Origin: Puniceicoccales bacterium
GTDB taxonomy: Bacteria; Verrucomicrobiota; Verrucomicrobiia; Opitutales; JAIRKQ01
Assembly: GCA_031288455.1 (NCBI GenBank)
Contig: JAITRI010000011.1
Location: 1-8,390 of the forward strand
Direction of reading: 5' to 3'
Length of the DNA: 8,390 nt
Shown: positions 1 to 6,300 of the stretch, piece by piece
Layout of the letters: the number at the start of each line of letters is the position of its first letter
Position numbering within the stretch: the first letter of the stretch is position 1
The notes under the pieces: model-generated
The model's input: the letters and a program-made list of their open reading frames with translations, nothing else
Databases searched by the model: none
What the model was told of the DNA's origin: nothing
Translations under genes and position numbers: made by a program

Positions 1-11
1 CCCTGCACCCG

Positions 12-36
12 CCGCATCCGCATTCTGCGGATGCGG
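12..36. repeat. Perfect GC-rich hairpin, 11-bp stem, TTC loop
   Basis: CCGCATCCGCA (12-22) and TGCGGATGCGG (26-36) are exact reverse complements separated by TTC. No T-tract follows on either strand, so it is not a classical intrinsic terminator. It lies just upstream of the dispersed element copy at 68-235. The perfect hairpin at 7791-7825 also has a TTC loop on the plus strand, but the stem sequences differ. Confidence 0.8.
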
Positions 37-123
37 TCGCTTCGCGGACGGAGGCGGAAATCTCAGGGCATGCGAGAGATAGCGGAAATCATCGGAAGGG
101 AAAACCAAAGAACGGCATCATTG

Positions 124-149
124 GAAACCTAAAAACGAAACCTAAAAAC
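124..149. repeat. Tandem 13-bp duplication
   Basis: GAAACCTAAAAAC occurs twice back to back (124-136 and 137-149) with no mismatch. The dispersed copy at 6778-6918 has only one equivalent block, so this looks like a local duplication within copy 1. Confidence 0.85.
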
Positions 150-155
150 ATATGC

Positions 156-183
156 GCCGTGGACTTTACTCTAAAAACACGGC
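156..183 (+). other. Conserved stem-loop in element copy 1
   Basis: GCCGTG (156-161) pairs with CACGGC (178-183) around a 16-nt loop, GACTTTACTCTAAAAA. The equivalent block at 6844-6871 has the same stem length and loop length. One base pair is changed on both sides (T-A to C-G) and one goes from G-C to G-U, so pairing is kept although the sequence differs. No function can be assigned. Confidence 0.5.
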
Positions 184-259
184 ACAGGGCACTTCAATGG
201 CAATACCGGAGCTGCGCGACTTCCCGCGTGGGTGTTGCGTTTAAATTAAAATTCCCGCG

Positions 260-372
260 GTGCCAGTTTGCTTACGCCTCCTGTTTCGCGTGCATGAGTT
301 TCCCACACTGCCGGTTTGTTTAAATTTCTGCTGCTCCATTTCGTTCCACACCCTGCGCTGCAGCTTTGTTTA
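260..372. repeat. Degenerate triplication, ~49-nt period
   Basis: Three related 15-mers begin at 260 (GTGCCAGTTTGCTTA), 308 (CTGCCGGTTTGTTTA) and 358 (CTGCAGCTTTGTTTA), spaced 48 and 50 nt apart. The first and third also continue identically with CGCCTCC. The spacers are only loosely similar. The repeats are too few and too degenerate for a CRISPR array; an old tandem duplication is the simplest reading. Confidence 0.4.
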
Positions 373-524
373 CGCCTCCGGCGAGGTGGAGGTGGGGAAA
401 GCACGATTCTTCTGGGCGAATAAAGGATGTGGCGACAATTGGTTTATGGAAAAGTTGAAACAGCGTGGTGGTGTGTAGCCGTGCATACCACATCCATCAG
501 TATATGTAAATCAGCATCCGTAAG

Positions 525-540
525 ATGTGATCCTTCACAT
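525..540. promoter_or_regulatory. 16-bp perfect palindrome, operator-like
   Basis: ATGTGA-TCCT-TCACAT is a perfect 6-4-6 inverted repeat. The half sites resemble CRP-family TGTGA/TCACA, but the spacer is 4 rather than the usual 6 nt and no gene starts next to it inside the window. The identification as a regulator site is weak. Confidence 0.25.
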
Positions 541-657
541 TCACAAACAGCAGTAGACATAATATAAATTATGCGAAATTATAATTTTCGCGGCAAATTG
601 TCCGCCGAATCGTCCCGTTGGGCGCTCTCACGGCGCTTGAGCGTTCCACTATTTTAT

Positions 658-672
658 ATTCTCGGGGAGAAT
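658..672 (-). terminator. Weak hairpin after the TPR-like gene
   Basis: ATTCTC and GAGAAT form a 6-bp stem with a 3-nt loop five bases past the TGA stop of the minus-strand gene. The sequence that follows in the direction of transcription is A-rich rather than U-rich, so this is at best a poor terminator. Confidence 0.2.
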
Positions 673-676
673 TTTA

Positions 677-1603
677 TCATTTCTCGGAGCCTGCGACGCT
701 AATTTGTGCAACATTTGCCGCTTGCATTTTTGCCAACTCGCGCATCTTCGCTGCTTTTTCGAGATTTCCGGCTTCGGTGAATACGTTCGCCGCTTCGGCA
801 TACCTTTCGCCGAGGAATAGCGCTTCTCCGGCGAGGGACATTGCCGAATCTCGGCCAACAAAATCCTTTGCCAATATGAACGACCCGGCGGCCTTGGTGT
901 ATATTTTGCTCGCTTCGACATAGTCACCGGCTGCGAGCGACGATTGCCCGGCGAGCAGCAACTGGTGGCCGGTCTGCGAGAAATCTTTGTAATCGGCGAA
1001 TGCCTTTGCCGAGGCAACGTAGCCGCGACTTTTTTCGCGACTGGAATCCACTTCGCAGCCATCCTTTTTTGCCAATGCGTCGCTGTTGTCAAAATGCATT
1101 TTCGCCGCATCGAGCGCCATCTTTTTTTTGGAAACTTTTGGAGAATCAATGGCCATTGATTTCCTCAGATTGCCGGACGCCGGACTGTTGGTGCAGTTGG
1201 GAGTCTTGGCGCATTTGGGAGTCGCCGGCGATCTAAAGCTGACACTTGGAGATGACGAATTTGTATCGGTTAATTTGTTCGCATTCGCGATTTTGAGTGC
1301 AATCGAAAATCGGTTACTGAGCTCAATTTTTCTGATGTCTGCTGCCACATCAGTCTTTCCGGCAATGGGCGTCGGTGGGGCGGACTCCACTACCCTACTG
1401 TCGCCAATGGCAGAACCGGAGGTTGGACTTGGACTCGGAAAGTCGATTTTTTCGAAATTTGCAGAATTTATGACATTTCCTCCGCCAATGGGTGTCAGTG
1501 GAACCGGTTCCACAATTCCATGGCCGCCAATGGCGGCATTGGAAAATAAATCGTTGCTTGGAAAATCAATTTTTAGGAAATTTGTAGGATTTGTGGCATT
1601 CAT
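677..1603 (-). CDS. TPR-like protein with tandem-repeat N-terminus
   Basis: This 308-residue protein has no assignable function. Residues 1-97 contain about two and a half copies of a ~41-residue repeat: NFLKIDFPS (8), NFEKIDFPS (49) and DIRKIELSN (89), with matching AAIG...VVE..PPTPI.G segments between. Residues 110-150 are Ser/Pro/Thr-rich and probably disordered. From about 190 to 295 the sequence has helix-pair repeats with TPR-like spacing, such as LLLAGQSSLAAGDYVEASKI and AMSLAGEALFLGERYAEAAN. There is no signal peptide or membrane segment, so it is probably cytoplasmic or exported by a leaderless route. The ATG at 1603 is chosen because a good promoter ends about 16 nt upstream; no Shine-Dalgarno is seen. 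A 206-codon open frame on the other strand overlaps it but has no domain signal. A secreted effector or scaffold is conceivable but only a guess. Confidence 0.75.
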   Translation of the reverse strand: MNATNPTNFLKIDFPSNDLFSNAAIGGHGIVEPVPLTPIGGGNVINSANFEKIDFPSPSPTSGSAIGDSRVVESAPPTPIAGKTDVAADIRKIELSNRFSIALKIANANKLTDTNSSSPSVSFRSPATPKCAKTPNCTNSPASGNLRKSMAIDSPKVSKKKMALDAAKMHFDNSDALAKKDGCEVDSSREKSRGYVASAKAFADYKDFSQTGHQLLLAGQSSLAAGDYVEASKIYTKAAGSFILAKDFVGRDSAMSLAGEALFLGERYAEAANVFTEAGNLEKAAKMRELAKMQAANVAQISVAGSEK

Positions 1604-1625
1604 GGTGCTAAAATGTTTGCCACAT

Positions 1626-1653
1626 ATTATTGGCGCATTTCGGCAAATGTCAA
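1626..1653 (-). promoter_or_regulatory. Sigma70-type promoter for the TPR-like gene
   Basis: Reading the minus strand, TTGACA (1653-1648, consensus) is followed after 16 nt by AATAAT (1631-1626, five of six to TATAAT). The expected transcription start, near 1619, gives a leader of about 16 nt before the ATG at 1603. An A/T-rich palindrome lies just upstream and could act as an UP element. It separates this gene from the upstream five-gene run. Confidence 0.6.
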
Positions 1654-1655
1654 TA

Positions 1656-1680
1656 TTTTTACGTAAAAACCGCTGTTTTT
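1656..1680 (-). terminator. Overlapping A/T palindromes after the gmhB-like gene
   Basis: AAAAAC-AGCG-GTTTTT (minus strand, 1680-1665) forms a 6-bp hairpin seven bases past the stop of the HAD phosphatase gene. Its 3' arm is shared with a second palindrome, TTTTTACGTAAAAA (1669-1656), so the two foldings exclude each other. It may be a weak terminator, an UP-like element for the promoter at 1626-1653, or both. The stem is A/T-rich and weak. Confidence 0.3.
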
Positions 1681-1686
1681 ATGCTT

Positions 1687-2235
1687 TCACGGTGGATTGC
1701 CAATGAGCCAATTTGAAAAATCGAGAATCGATGGGAAAATTTTCACATCCGCGGACAGTGAAAGCGTCGCCATTTCCGCGGACGAAGTATGTCCGCTGGA
1801 GATTAAAACGGGATTCACTCCGGCATTTATTCCGGCAAAGATGTCGCATTCCCTGTCACCGACCATGTGGCAATTTTTTCGCAAAAATCCATATTTTTCC
1901 ATCATTTCGACTATGAATTTTGGAGACGGTTTCCTGTAGAATTGGGCATCATCGGGCCCCTCGGGGGCCACGCAAATTTCCCTAAATACGCCACCTCCGA
2001 GCAGCTCATCCATCCGCGCGTTGCAGCGCAGCACATCGTCCGCGGTGATGATCCCGCGCGCAATGCCGCTTTGGTTGCTGAATAGAAATAGCTCGCAGCC
2101 GAATTTTTTCAGATTTAAAATCCCCTCCTTCGCTCCATCCAACAGCTCCACACCATCCGGATCGGACAGATAATTTCTATCGGCGATTATGGTGCCGTCC
2201 CTATCCAGGAAAATAGCTGTCACATTTCCAAACAT
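1687..2235 (-). CDS. gmhB: GmhB-like HAD-IIIA phosphatase
   Basis: This 182-residue protein resembles D-glycero-D-manno-heptose 1,7-bisphosphate phosphatase, which acts in the cytoplasm to make heptose precursors of the LPS core. HAD motif I is FLDRDGT (nucleophile D11, acid D13). Motif II is LFSNQSGIARG (S53-N54), motif III is the Lys of YRKPSP (K102), and motif IV is MVGDRECD (D127, D131). The zinc-binding Cys/His loop usual in GmhB and HisB-N before the RKP motif is not present: only C88 remains and the loop is short, so the exact substrate is uncertain. The frame stays open upstream to 3159, but that part is the antisense-frame shadow of the membrane gene. The ATG at 2235 shares one base with that gene's TGA (TGATG), indicating translational coupling; there is no Shine-Dalgarno. 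Confidence 0.82.
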   Translation of the reverse strand: MFGNVTAIFLDRDGTIIADRNYLSDPDGVELLDGAKEGILNLKKFGCELFLFSNQSGIARGIITADDVLRCNARMDELLGGGVFREICVAPEGPDDAQFYRKPSPKFIVEMMEKYGFLRKNCHMVGDRECDIFAGINAGVNPVLISSGHTSSAEMATLSLSADVKIFPSILDFSNWLIGNPP

Positions 2236-3296
2236 CACAGAGGTGTGCCGTTTCCATCGGGCGTGGCGGAAGATTTTTTCATCAGCGCGCAAATCTTGTG
2301 GCAAAATATGGACGGAAGAATTGTTCCTGCCGCGGCGGCGTAGATGACGGTCAGCGACATGTCCGAGTGGAAATTTTTGACGATGAAAACAATCGGCATG
2401 GCCATCAAAAATACAAATGACGATGCCACGAAAACGGCGGAAAAATAGTCGCTTTCGAACAAGCCAGACAGATTGCCGATGGAATCGGTGCCACCGCGAG
2501 TGGTTAGCGCCGATGCCACGTGTGAAATTATGGCGATGAAAATTCCCTGTGTGATCGCAAATAGAACAATGGCATCGTAAAACTTTTCGGAAAAATGCAG
2601 CGCAAATAGCCACAGATAGCCACTCTGCCAGGACGTCACCAGAGACACAATTCTCTGCAGTTCCACCTTCGCAAAGAATAGTATCGGCACAAACAGCAGC
2701 GATGCAAACGCCAAGCACGCCGCAATTTCGCAGGCCAACCGGGAAGCATTCTGCAGCGGAACACATCCGATGGTGGTCAATAGAAGAGATGCCACCAGTG
2801 GGCGCACGATGACCAGCCAAATGCTCAGAAAATACGATGGCGCGCGCGAAAAAAATGAATCGGTCCAGTTGTTTAGCGGATATGCCGCCGTCAGTATGCC
2901 GAACGCTATGGCGTAGAGCGGTGCAGCGGTTTGACTTTCGCCGAATGGATGAGCCTTCGCAAGGATTTCGGCGCATGCGCATAGAATCAGTGCCAAAAAA
3001 TGACACGCGGCGAATTTTTTTGCCGCATAGCGGGCATCCCCGTGGCCAAATGCCACCAAGAATATGCATCCAAATGTCGCCAGCGATCCGACAAACTCGC
3101 ACAGGTCTCCAAATAGGCAACAGCTCAGCAGCGTCATGAGCAGCAACCACGCGTCCCATCTCGCGCGAGATAACCGCTTGAGGGGAGTGAAATTTTCCAT
3201 CCCACGGGGAACATCGGCGGACAACAGGTTGACGAAAATCAGCACCACTGCAGCAGCTGACATGATTATGCGTTGGCTAATGGGAAACGCTGTCAC
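2235..3296 (-). CDS. Degenerate NuoM/Mrp-type antiporter-like protein
   Basis: This 353-residue, very hydrophobic protein has about ten to twelve membrane segments. It follows the pattern of the proton-pumping membrane family (NuoL/M/N, MrpA/D). Segment 132-144 (FGILTAAYPLNNW) aligns with the family's F.vK.P..PlHgW motif, followed by RAPS (151-154), where AP is conserved. ELQRIVSLVTSWQSGY (212-227) matches D.KrliAyssisqmGy. From my alignment the key lysine of the first motif is Leu135, the His of the later hgl motif is Gln250, and the second lysine is not kept (R165 lies nearby); a Glu candidate, E67, remains. At 353 residues it is shorter than NuoM (~500), mainly at both ends. The start is GTG at 3296, with AAGGAG 8 nt upstream; the alternative ATG at 3263 has no such site. 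It overlaps the preceding small gene by 20 nt. It is probably non-pumping or of changed function. Confidence 0.65.
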   Translation of the reverse strand: MTAFPISQRIIMSAAAVVLIFVNLLSADVPRGMENFTPLKRLSRARWDAWLLLMTLLSCCLFGDLCEFVGSLATFGCIFLVAFGHGDARYAAKKFAACHFLALILCACAEILAKAHPFGESQTAAPLYAIAFGILTAAYPLNNWTDSFFSRAPSYFLSIWLVIVRPLVASLLLTTIGCVPLQNASRLACEIAACLAFASLLFVPILFFAKVELQRIVSLVTSWQSGYLWLFALHFSEKFYDAIVLFAITQGIFIAIISHVASALTTRGGTDSIGNLSGLFESDYFSAVFVASSFVFLMAMPIVFIVKNFHSDMSLTVIYAAAAGTILPSIFCHKICALMKKSSATPDGNGTPL

Positions 3297-3465
3297 GTGC
3301 TTTTCTCCTTTCCATGAATACTTTTGCGCGAGAGGCGCATATGCCATCCATTCCGGCCGCCAGCATTCCGAGCAGTGAAAATGCGCTCAAAATCAGACCT
3401 TCCAGCAGGCATTTTAGCAAAACGCGATCCACAAAATCACAAAATTTTACCAGTTTGCGCAGCAT
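3277..3465 (-). CDS. Small membrane peptide resembling a NuoL C-terminus
   Basis: This is a 62-residue peptide with one clear hydrophobic segment (about 16-39), a charged tail, and the pattern FVDRVLLKCLLEGL...LG...AAGMDGI. That pattern resembles the end of NuoL (…vDr.liD.lv.g…lr.lQtG…). If so, it is a detached tail lying directly before a NuoM-like gene, which matches the nuoL-nuoM gene order. It follows upp: the upp stop ends at 3472, a GTG at 3471 is immediately adjacent and an ATG at 3465 follows in the same frame. I chose the ATG, with a weak GAG upstream, but GTG is possible. Its 3' end carries the Shine-Dalgarno and start of the next gene. The similarity is from pattern memory only; it could be an unrelated small membrane protein. 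Confidence 0.5.
   Translation of the reverse strand: MLRKLVKFCDFVDRVLLKCLLEGLILSAFSLLGMLAAGMDGICASRAKVFMERRKARDSVSH
3305..3310 (-). promoter_or_regulatory. Strong Shine-Dalgarno deciding a GTG start
   Basis: AAGGAG on the minus strand sits 8 nt before the GTG at 3296, inside the coding sequence of the small upstream gene. It is the only strong Shine-Dalgarno I find in the window and fixes the start of the antiporter-like gene. Confidence 0.75.
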
Positions 3466-3471
3466 CGTCAC

Positions 3472-4092
3472 TCAGTTTGTATTGTAGGCGCGATCGCCAA
3501 AATCCCCAAGGCCGGGGACTATGAATTTGCTATCATTGAGCCGTTCGTCGACGGCGGCTGTGTAAATTGGAATGTTCGGGAATGAATTCTCCAGCAACCT
3601 GATGCCCTCCGGCGATGCGAGAATTGACACCATCACAACAGCGTCCGGCTTTCGCTTCGAAACGGACTCCAGCGCCAACTCAGCTGATCTCCCGGTCGCC
3701 AACATCGGATCAATCACAACAACAAATTTGTCCTTCAAGTCCGGCAATTTGCAGTAATAGGCGGTTCTTGCCGCCAACGTTTCATCGCGCTCCAGGCCAA
3801 TGTATCCGATGGAAATGTCCTGCAATATGTCCATTGCCGGCTGCAGCATCAGCAATCCCGATCGCAGAATCGGAACGACAACTATGGACTGTCCCAAATC
3901 TGTGCCGTCGAAGTCAGCCAAAGGAGTCCTTATGGCACGTGGTTTTGTTCTCAATCCGCGCGATGCCTCTATCAAAAGGAAATATGACAGCTGCCTGCCG
4001 AGTTCTCTGAATCGCGAGGCCGGAGTATTTTCATCGCGCAAATCGGTGAGGATTTTGCTCACCAGCGGATGCTCAACAACGTGCAATGCCAT
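3472..4092 (-). CDS. upp: Uracil phosphoribosyltransferase
   Basis: Upp salvages uracil: uracil plus PRPP gives UMP and pyrophosphate, in the cytoplasm. The protein has 206 residues from the ATG at 4092, close to the 208 of E. coli. The N-terminus HVVEHPLVSKILTDLRD matches the family. VVPILRSGLLM lies at about 72-82, the PRPP loop VVVIDPMLATGRSA at about 124-137, and the uracil-binding IVPGLGDFGDR at about 191-201. The frame continues to a TTG at 4128, which would add twelve residues; neither start has a Shine-Dalgarno, and I chose the ATG because family members begin just before the HV..HP motif. It lies 45 nt after the MFS gene and runs directly into the small membrane gene, so it is probably co-transcribed. 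The function is near certain. Confidence 0.96.
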   Translation of the reverse strand: MALHVVEHPLVSKILTDLRDENTPASRFRELGRQLSYFLLIEASRGLRTKPRAIRTPLADFDGTDLGQSIVVVPILRSGLLMLQPAMDILQDISIGYIGLERDETLAARTAYYCKLPDLKDKFVVVIDPMLATGRSAELALESVSKRKPDAVVMVSILASPEGIRLLENSFPNIPIYTAAVDERLNDSKFIVPGLGDFGDRAYNTN

Positions 4093-4137
4093 CCGAACAG
4101 ATGCAAGATTTTTTGATAAAATAGGCAATCGATTTTT

Positions 4138-5412
4138 TCATAATTTTTCAGCGGCTAAGCGACGGCCGGCGTTAAAATTTTTCGCAACGAAAATCATGGT
4201 CACTCCAATGGCGCATTCCGCGGCATGCATCAGATGGAAATATGAGCCGGTCAATCCCATACAGTAGCTCATCAGCGAAGCACTCACCGCCCCAACGGTC
4301 GCGGAACAGAAATACACCAACCCGAGTATGTCCCCAATGTTTTTTGCGCCGAATATTTTTGACCACGCCGCCGTGCGCAGAATGTTGTAACCGCCCCAGG
4401 AGCAGCCTATGCAGAACACGTAGAGCGCAAATCCAAAAATATTTTTCGAAAATTCCAGGCCCATTAGCCCCAGCAGCTGCAGTGACAATTGCGCCAAAAT
4501 GCATAATTTTATTCTGTTGCTGTCCAGTTGCCGGCCGAATGCAATCCCACTTGCCACGGATATGGCGCACAAATAGGCATAGCTGTTAATGGCAAGATGC
4601 TCTTCGGCCCCAATTTCGCGGAAAATGTCGGTGATGTGAACCGTCGTTCCAGTCCCTATGAACGCATTGAAACAGAGCGGCAGCATAAGACACCAGAACA
4701 TCGGCATTTTTAGTAATTTCACTTTGGAAATGCCACCGCGCACGCGTGCCGAGCTTCCAGTGGCCGCATTCCGTTTCCAGCCGTTGCGATTGCCACCGCC
4801 GCCGTCTTTGAAAAGAAAATAAAACACCACCACCGCCGCCGCGGCGACCGTAAATAGCCTTCCGTACGCTCTTTCCCATCCTCCGTTCGCCGATAAAAAT
4901 CGCATTATGCGCGGCGCAAATCCGGTGCCTATCGCCACAAACATCCCCTCGATGCCAATGGCAATTCCCTGGTTTTTGCTGAAGCTTTTTACAATTTGCA
5001 AACGCCCCTGCATCGGCAACATATTCTGTCCGAGAAATCTCATCAGCGACAGATTTATGTAGAGAAATGCGGCGTAGAAGGTGGCACATTTCACGCGTCC
5101 GCCCAATAAGTTTCTGCGCAAAAAATCACCATTTCCAACCGCAAGAAATACGGCTGCCCACAGCAACAGCGCCGCCAGCGTAGTCCTCCTAATGCCGAAC
5201 TTGTCCACCGCTCGCCCGCTGATTAGCACCAAAAAACATCCGCTTATGGTGGCGCACATGTACACGTTGCCAAACGTATTCCTCGACATCCCAGTTGTGG
5301 CGATGATTGAGTCCGTCAGTGCGCATATGCCAACCGATTGTCCGGGAAATCCAAAAATTATCAGAAAGCATGACAGCGCAAAGAGTAAATATTTGTTAGT
5401 CGCCACTGTCAT
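4138..5412 (-). CDS. MFS transporter
   Basis: This 424-residue protein has about twelve hydrophobic segments in two halves, split by a hydrophilic Gly/Asn/Arg-rich loop at about 203-232. The MFS signature between helices 2 and 3 is GRAVDKFGIRR (66-76), and a related GRQLDSNR (293-300) lies at the matching place in the second half. It resembles the oxalate/monocarboxylate-type branch of the superfamily in general pattern, but the substrate cannot be read from the sequence; the neighbouring upp gene hints at a nucleobase only weakly. The ATG at 5412 lies 102 nt from rpoZ, in a divergent region with a dyad operator candidate. A possible -10, TTTAAT, lies at 5438-5433. It is the first gene of the minus-strand run and no Shine-Dalgarno is seen. 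Confidence 0.85.
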   Translation of the reverse strand: MTVATNKYLLFALSCFLIIFGFPGQSVGICALTDSIIATTGMSRNTFGNVYMCATISGCFLVLISGRAVDKFGIRRTTLAALLLWAAVFLAVGNGDFLRRNLLGGRVKCATFYAAFLYINLSLMRFLGQNMLPMQGRLQIVKSFSKNQGIAIGIEGMFVAIGTGFAPRIMRFLSANGGWERAYGRLFTVAAAAVVVFYFLFKDGGGGNRNGWKRNAATGSSARVRGGISKVKLLKMPMFWCLMLPLCFNAFIGTGTTVHITDIFREIGAEEHLAINSYAYLCAISVASGIAFGRQLDSNRIKLCILAQLSLQLLGLMGLEFSKNIFGFALYVFCIGCSWGGYNILRTAAWSKIFGAKNIGDILGLVYFCSATVGAVSASLMSYCMGLTGSYFHLMHAAECAIGVTMIFVAKNFNAGRRLAAEKL

Positions 5413-5450
5413 CCAAAGCTACGGCAATGTGGATTAAATTCAGCGGAAAA

Positions 5451-5469
5451 GACAATATTAAATGTTGAC
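5451..5469. promoter_or_regulatory. Imperfect 19-bp dyad between divergent genes
   Basis: G.CAA.ATT.AAT.TTG.C reads the same on both strands apart from two mismatched position pairs and the centre. It sits midway between the MFS and rpoZ starts, near a candidate -10 for the MFS gene (TTTAAT, 5438-5433), so it is placed to control the transporter. No regulator is encoded in the window. Confidence 0.35.
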
Positions 5470-5514
5470 TTTTTACCGGACGTCATCTGTCTCTTGCCTA
5501 AGGTTGGCTTGCAC

Positions 5515-5751
5515 ATGAGAAACGATTATTTGAAAACGGCATCATCCATCATAAAGGATCCAAATATTTTAATAAATGTTGTGTCCAGGCGCGTCAAACA
5601 GCTGAAGGCCGGCGCAAAACCGCTGGTGAACTCTCTGGAAAAGTTGGACCCGGAAGATGTCGCCCTCAAGGAAATAATCGAGGGGAAAATAACCTATGAA
5701 CTGGAGGATTTTGCTGCGAACCCGCCGCATTCTAGTCTCCTTGTCCCGTGA
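5515..5751 (+). CDS. rpoZ: RNA polymerase omega subunit
   Basis: This 78-residue protein is the omega subunit, which binds beta' and aids RNA polymerase assembly. Family features are the VVSRRVKQLKAG.KPLV stretch (about 22-38, the conserved helix with RRa.qL..G) and ALKEIIEGKI (50-59). The length is in the family range. I chose the ATG at 5515 because a TTG at 5494 would add seven residues not expected in the family; AAGG lies about 10 nt upstream. The stop TGA overlaps the smpB GTG start by 4 nt (GTGA), so the two are probably translated in series. Confidence 0.88.
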   Translation: MRNDYLKTASSIIKDPNILINVVSRRVKQLKAGAKPLVNSLEKLDPEDVALKEIIEGKITYELEDFAANPPHSSLLVP

Positions 5752-6236
5752 AAAAATCTTCCGATGGAAAATCTGCCGAGCGTGAAATCCGAAACAAAAG
5801 GGCTTTCCACGACTACTTTGTGGATGAGACGTTCGAGGCGGGAATTGTTCTTCGCGGAGCGGAGGTGAAGTCACTGCGCGCCGGACATGCGCAAATATCG
5901 GATGCGTTCGTCAGGGGAAATAGATTGGGGGAATTGTTCCTATACAATGCGGAGATCGCCGGCTACAAGTTCTGCGACGATGCGGAATACAATCACACGC
6001 GCCCGCGAAAATTACTGCTGCACTCCAGTGAAATAAAAAAAATTCTGGTGGCATTGGAGCGCGACAGATCCCCCGTCATCCCGCTGAAAATATTTTTCAA
6101 GGGCAACCTCGCCAAAGTGGACATCGCAATCTGCAGAGGGAAAAAATTATTCGATAAGCGCGAGACACTCAAAAAGAAAGAGGCGCTGCGCGATGCGGAG
6201 CGCGCCATGTCGATGCGCACACGCGGCATGCAATAG
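5748..6236 (+). CDS. smpB: SsrA-binding protein SmpB
   Basis: SmpB binds tmRNA and delivers it to stalled ribosomes in trans-translation. The 162 residues match the usual length of about 155-160. Family motifs run in order: RNKRAFHDYF (15-24), EAGIVLRGAEVKSLRAG (30-46) with ISDAF, HTRPRKLLLH (83-92), IPLKIFFKG.LAKVDIA (111-127), and the basic C-terminal GKKLFDKRETLKKK (131-144) that acts in the decoding centre. The start is GTG, overlapping the rpoZ stop by 4 nt; there is no Shine-Dalgarno, so coupling to rpoZ is likely. The tmRNA gene is not seen in the window. Confidence 0.97.
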   Translation: MKKSSDGKSAEREIRNKRAFHDYFVDETFEAGIVLRGAEVKSLRAGHAQISDAFVRGNRLGELFLYNAEIAGYKFCDDAEYNHTRPRKLLLHSSEIKKILVALERDRSPVIPLKIFFKGNLAKVDIAICRGKKLFDKRETLKKKEALRDAERAMSMRTRGMQ

Positions 6237-6300
6237 TCGTGCCGCACATGAGCCACACGGGAAGTTTTCAAGTGCCCGCGTCGCACGTTCCTGATCGCTG

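Larger units (their letters stand above)
68..235 (+). repeat. Dispersed intergenic element, copy 1
   Basis: This segment aligns colinearly with 6778-6918. Shared blocks in the same order are a GCATGCGAGAG-like start, AAATCATCGG (86-95), ATTGGAAA followed by A-rich sequence, a 28-nt stem-loop block (156-183), CAGG plus TTCAA, and GGAGC. The copy is clearly diverged but aligns over about 140 nt. An upstream piece (27-52) also matches 6301-6323. It could be a small RNA, a REP-like element, or remnants of duplicated gene ends. Boundaries are approximate and the strand is set by the shared orientation only. Confidence 0.55.
1..676. other. Gene-poor region with repeats and hairpins
   Basis: I see no convincing gene in this stretch. 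The best open frame, GTG at 260 to 478 plus, gives a 72-residue Cys/Phe-rich peptide with no start signal, no recognisable motif and repeats inside it. The region holds a GC-rich hairpin, one copy of a dispersed structured element, a 13-bp tandem duplication, a degenerate ~49-nt triplication and short palindromes, each listed separately. The end next to 677 is downstream of the TPR-like gene. A small RNA gene in 60-240 is possible but unproven. Confidence 0.6.

Noticed and set aside
260..372. CRISPR array
   Set aside because: Only three degenerate 15-nt repeats, no conserved palindromic repeat and no cas genes.
260..478. 72-residue frame in the left gap
   Set aside because: GTG start without support, Cys/Phe-rich composition, repeat-containing DNA and no recognisable motif.
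573..591. A/T palindrome GCGAAATTATAATTTTCGC as terminator or origin site
   Set aside because: The symmetry is offset by one base, there is no U-run, and no associated gene or iterons.
649..1149. 166-codon minus-strand frame inside the TPR-like gene
   Set aside because: Arg/Lys/Pro-rich out-of-phase translation of the same strand; no family pattern.
1086..1706. 206-codon open frame on the plus strand opposite the TPR-like gene
   Set aside because: It has no domain pattern or start signal and mirrors the repeat-rich minus-strand gene, which has a promoter and TPR-like spacing.
2236..3159. N-terminal extension of the HAD phosphatase frame to 490 residues
   Set aside because: The upstream part is the other-phase translation of the membrane gene; HAD family homology begins at the ATG at 2235, which overlaps the preceding stop.
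4073..4141. 22-residue leader-peptide-like frame starting in ATGA at the MFS stop
   Set aside because: It overlaps upp in another phase, and there is no attenuator structure or regulatory codon run; probably chance.
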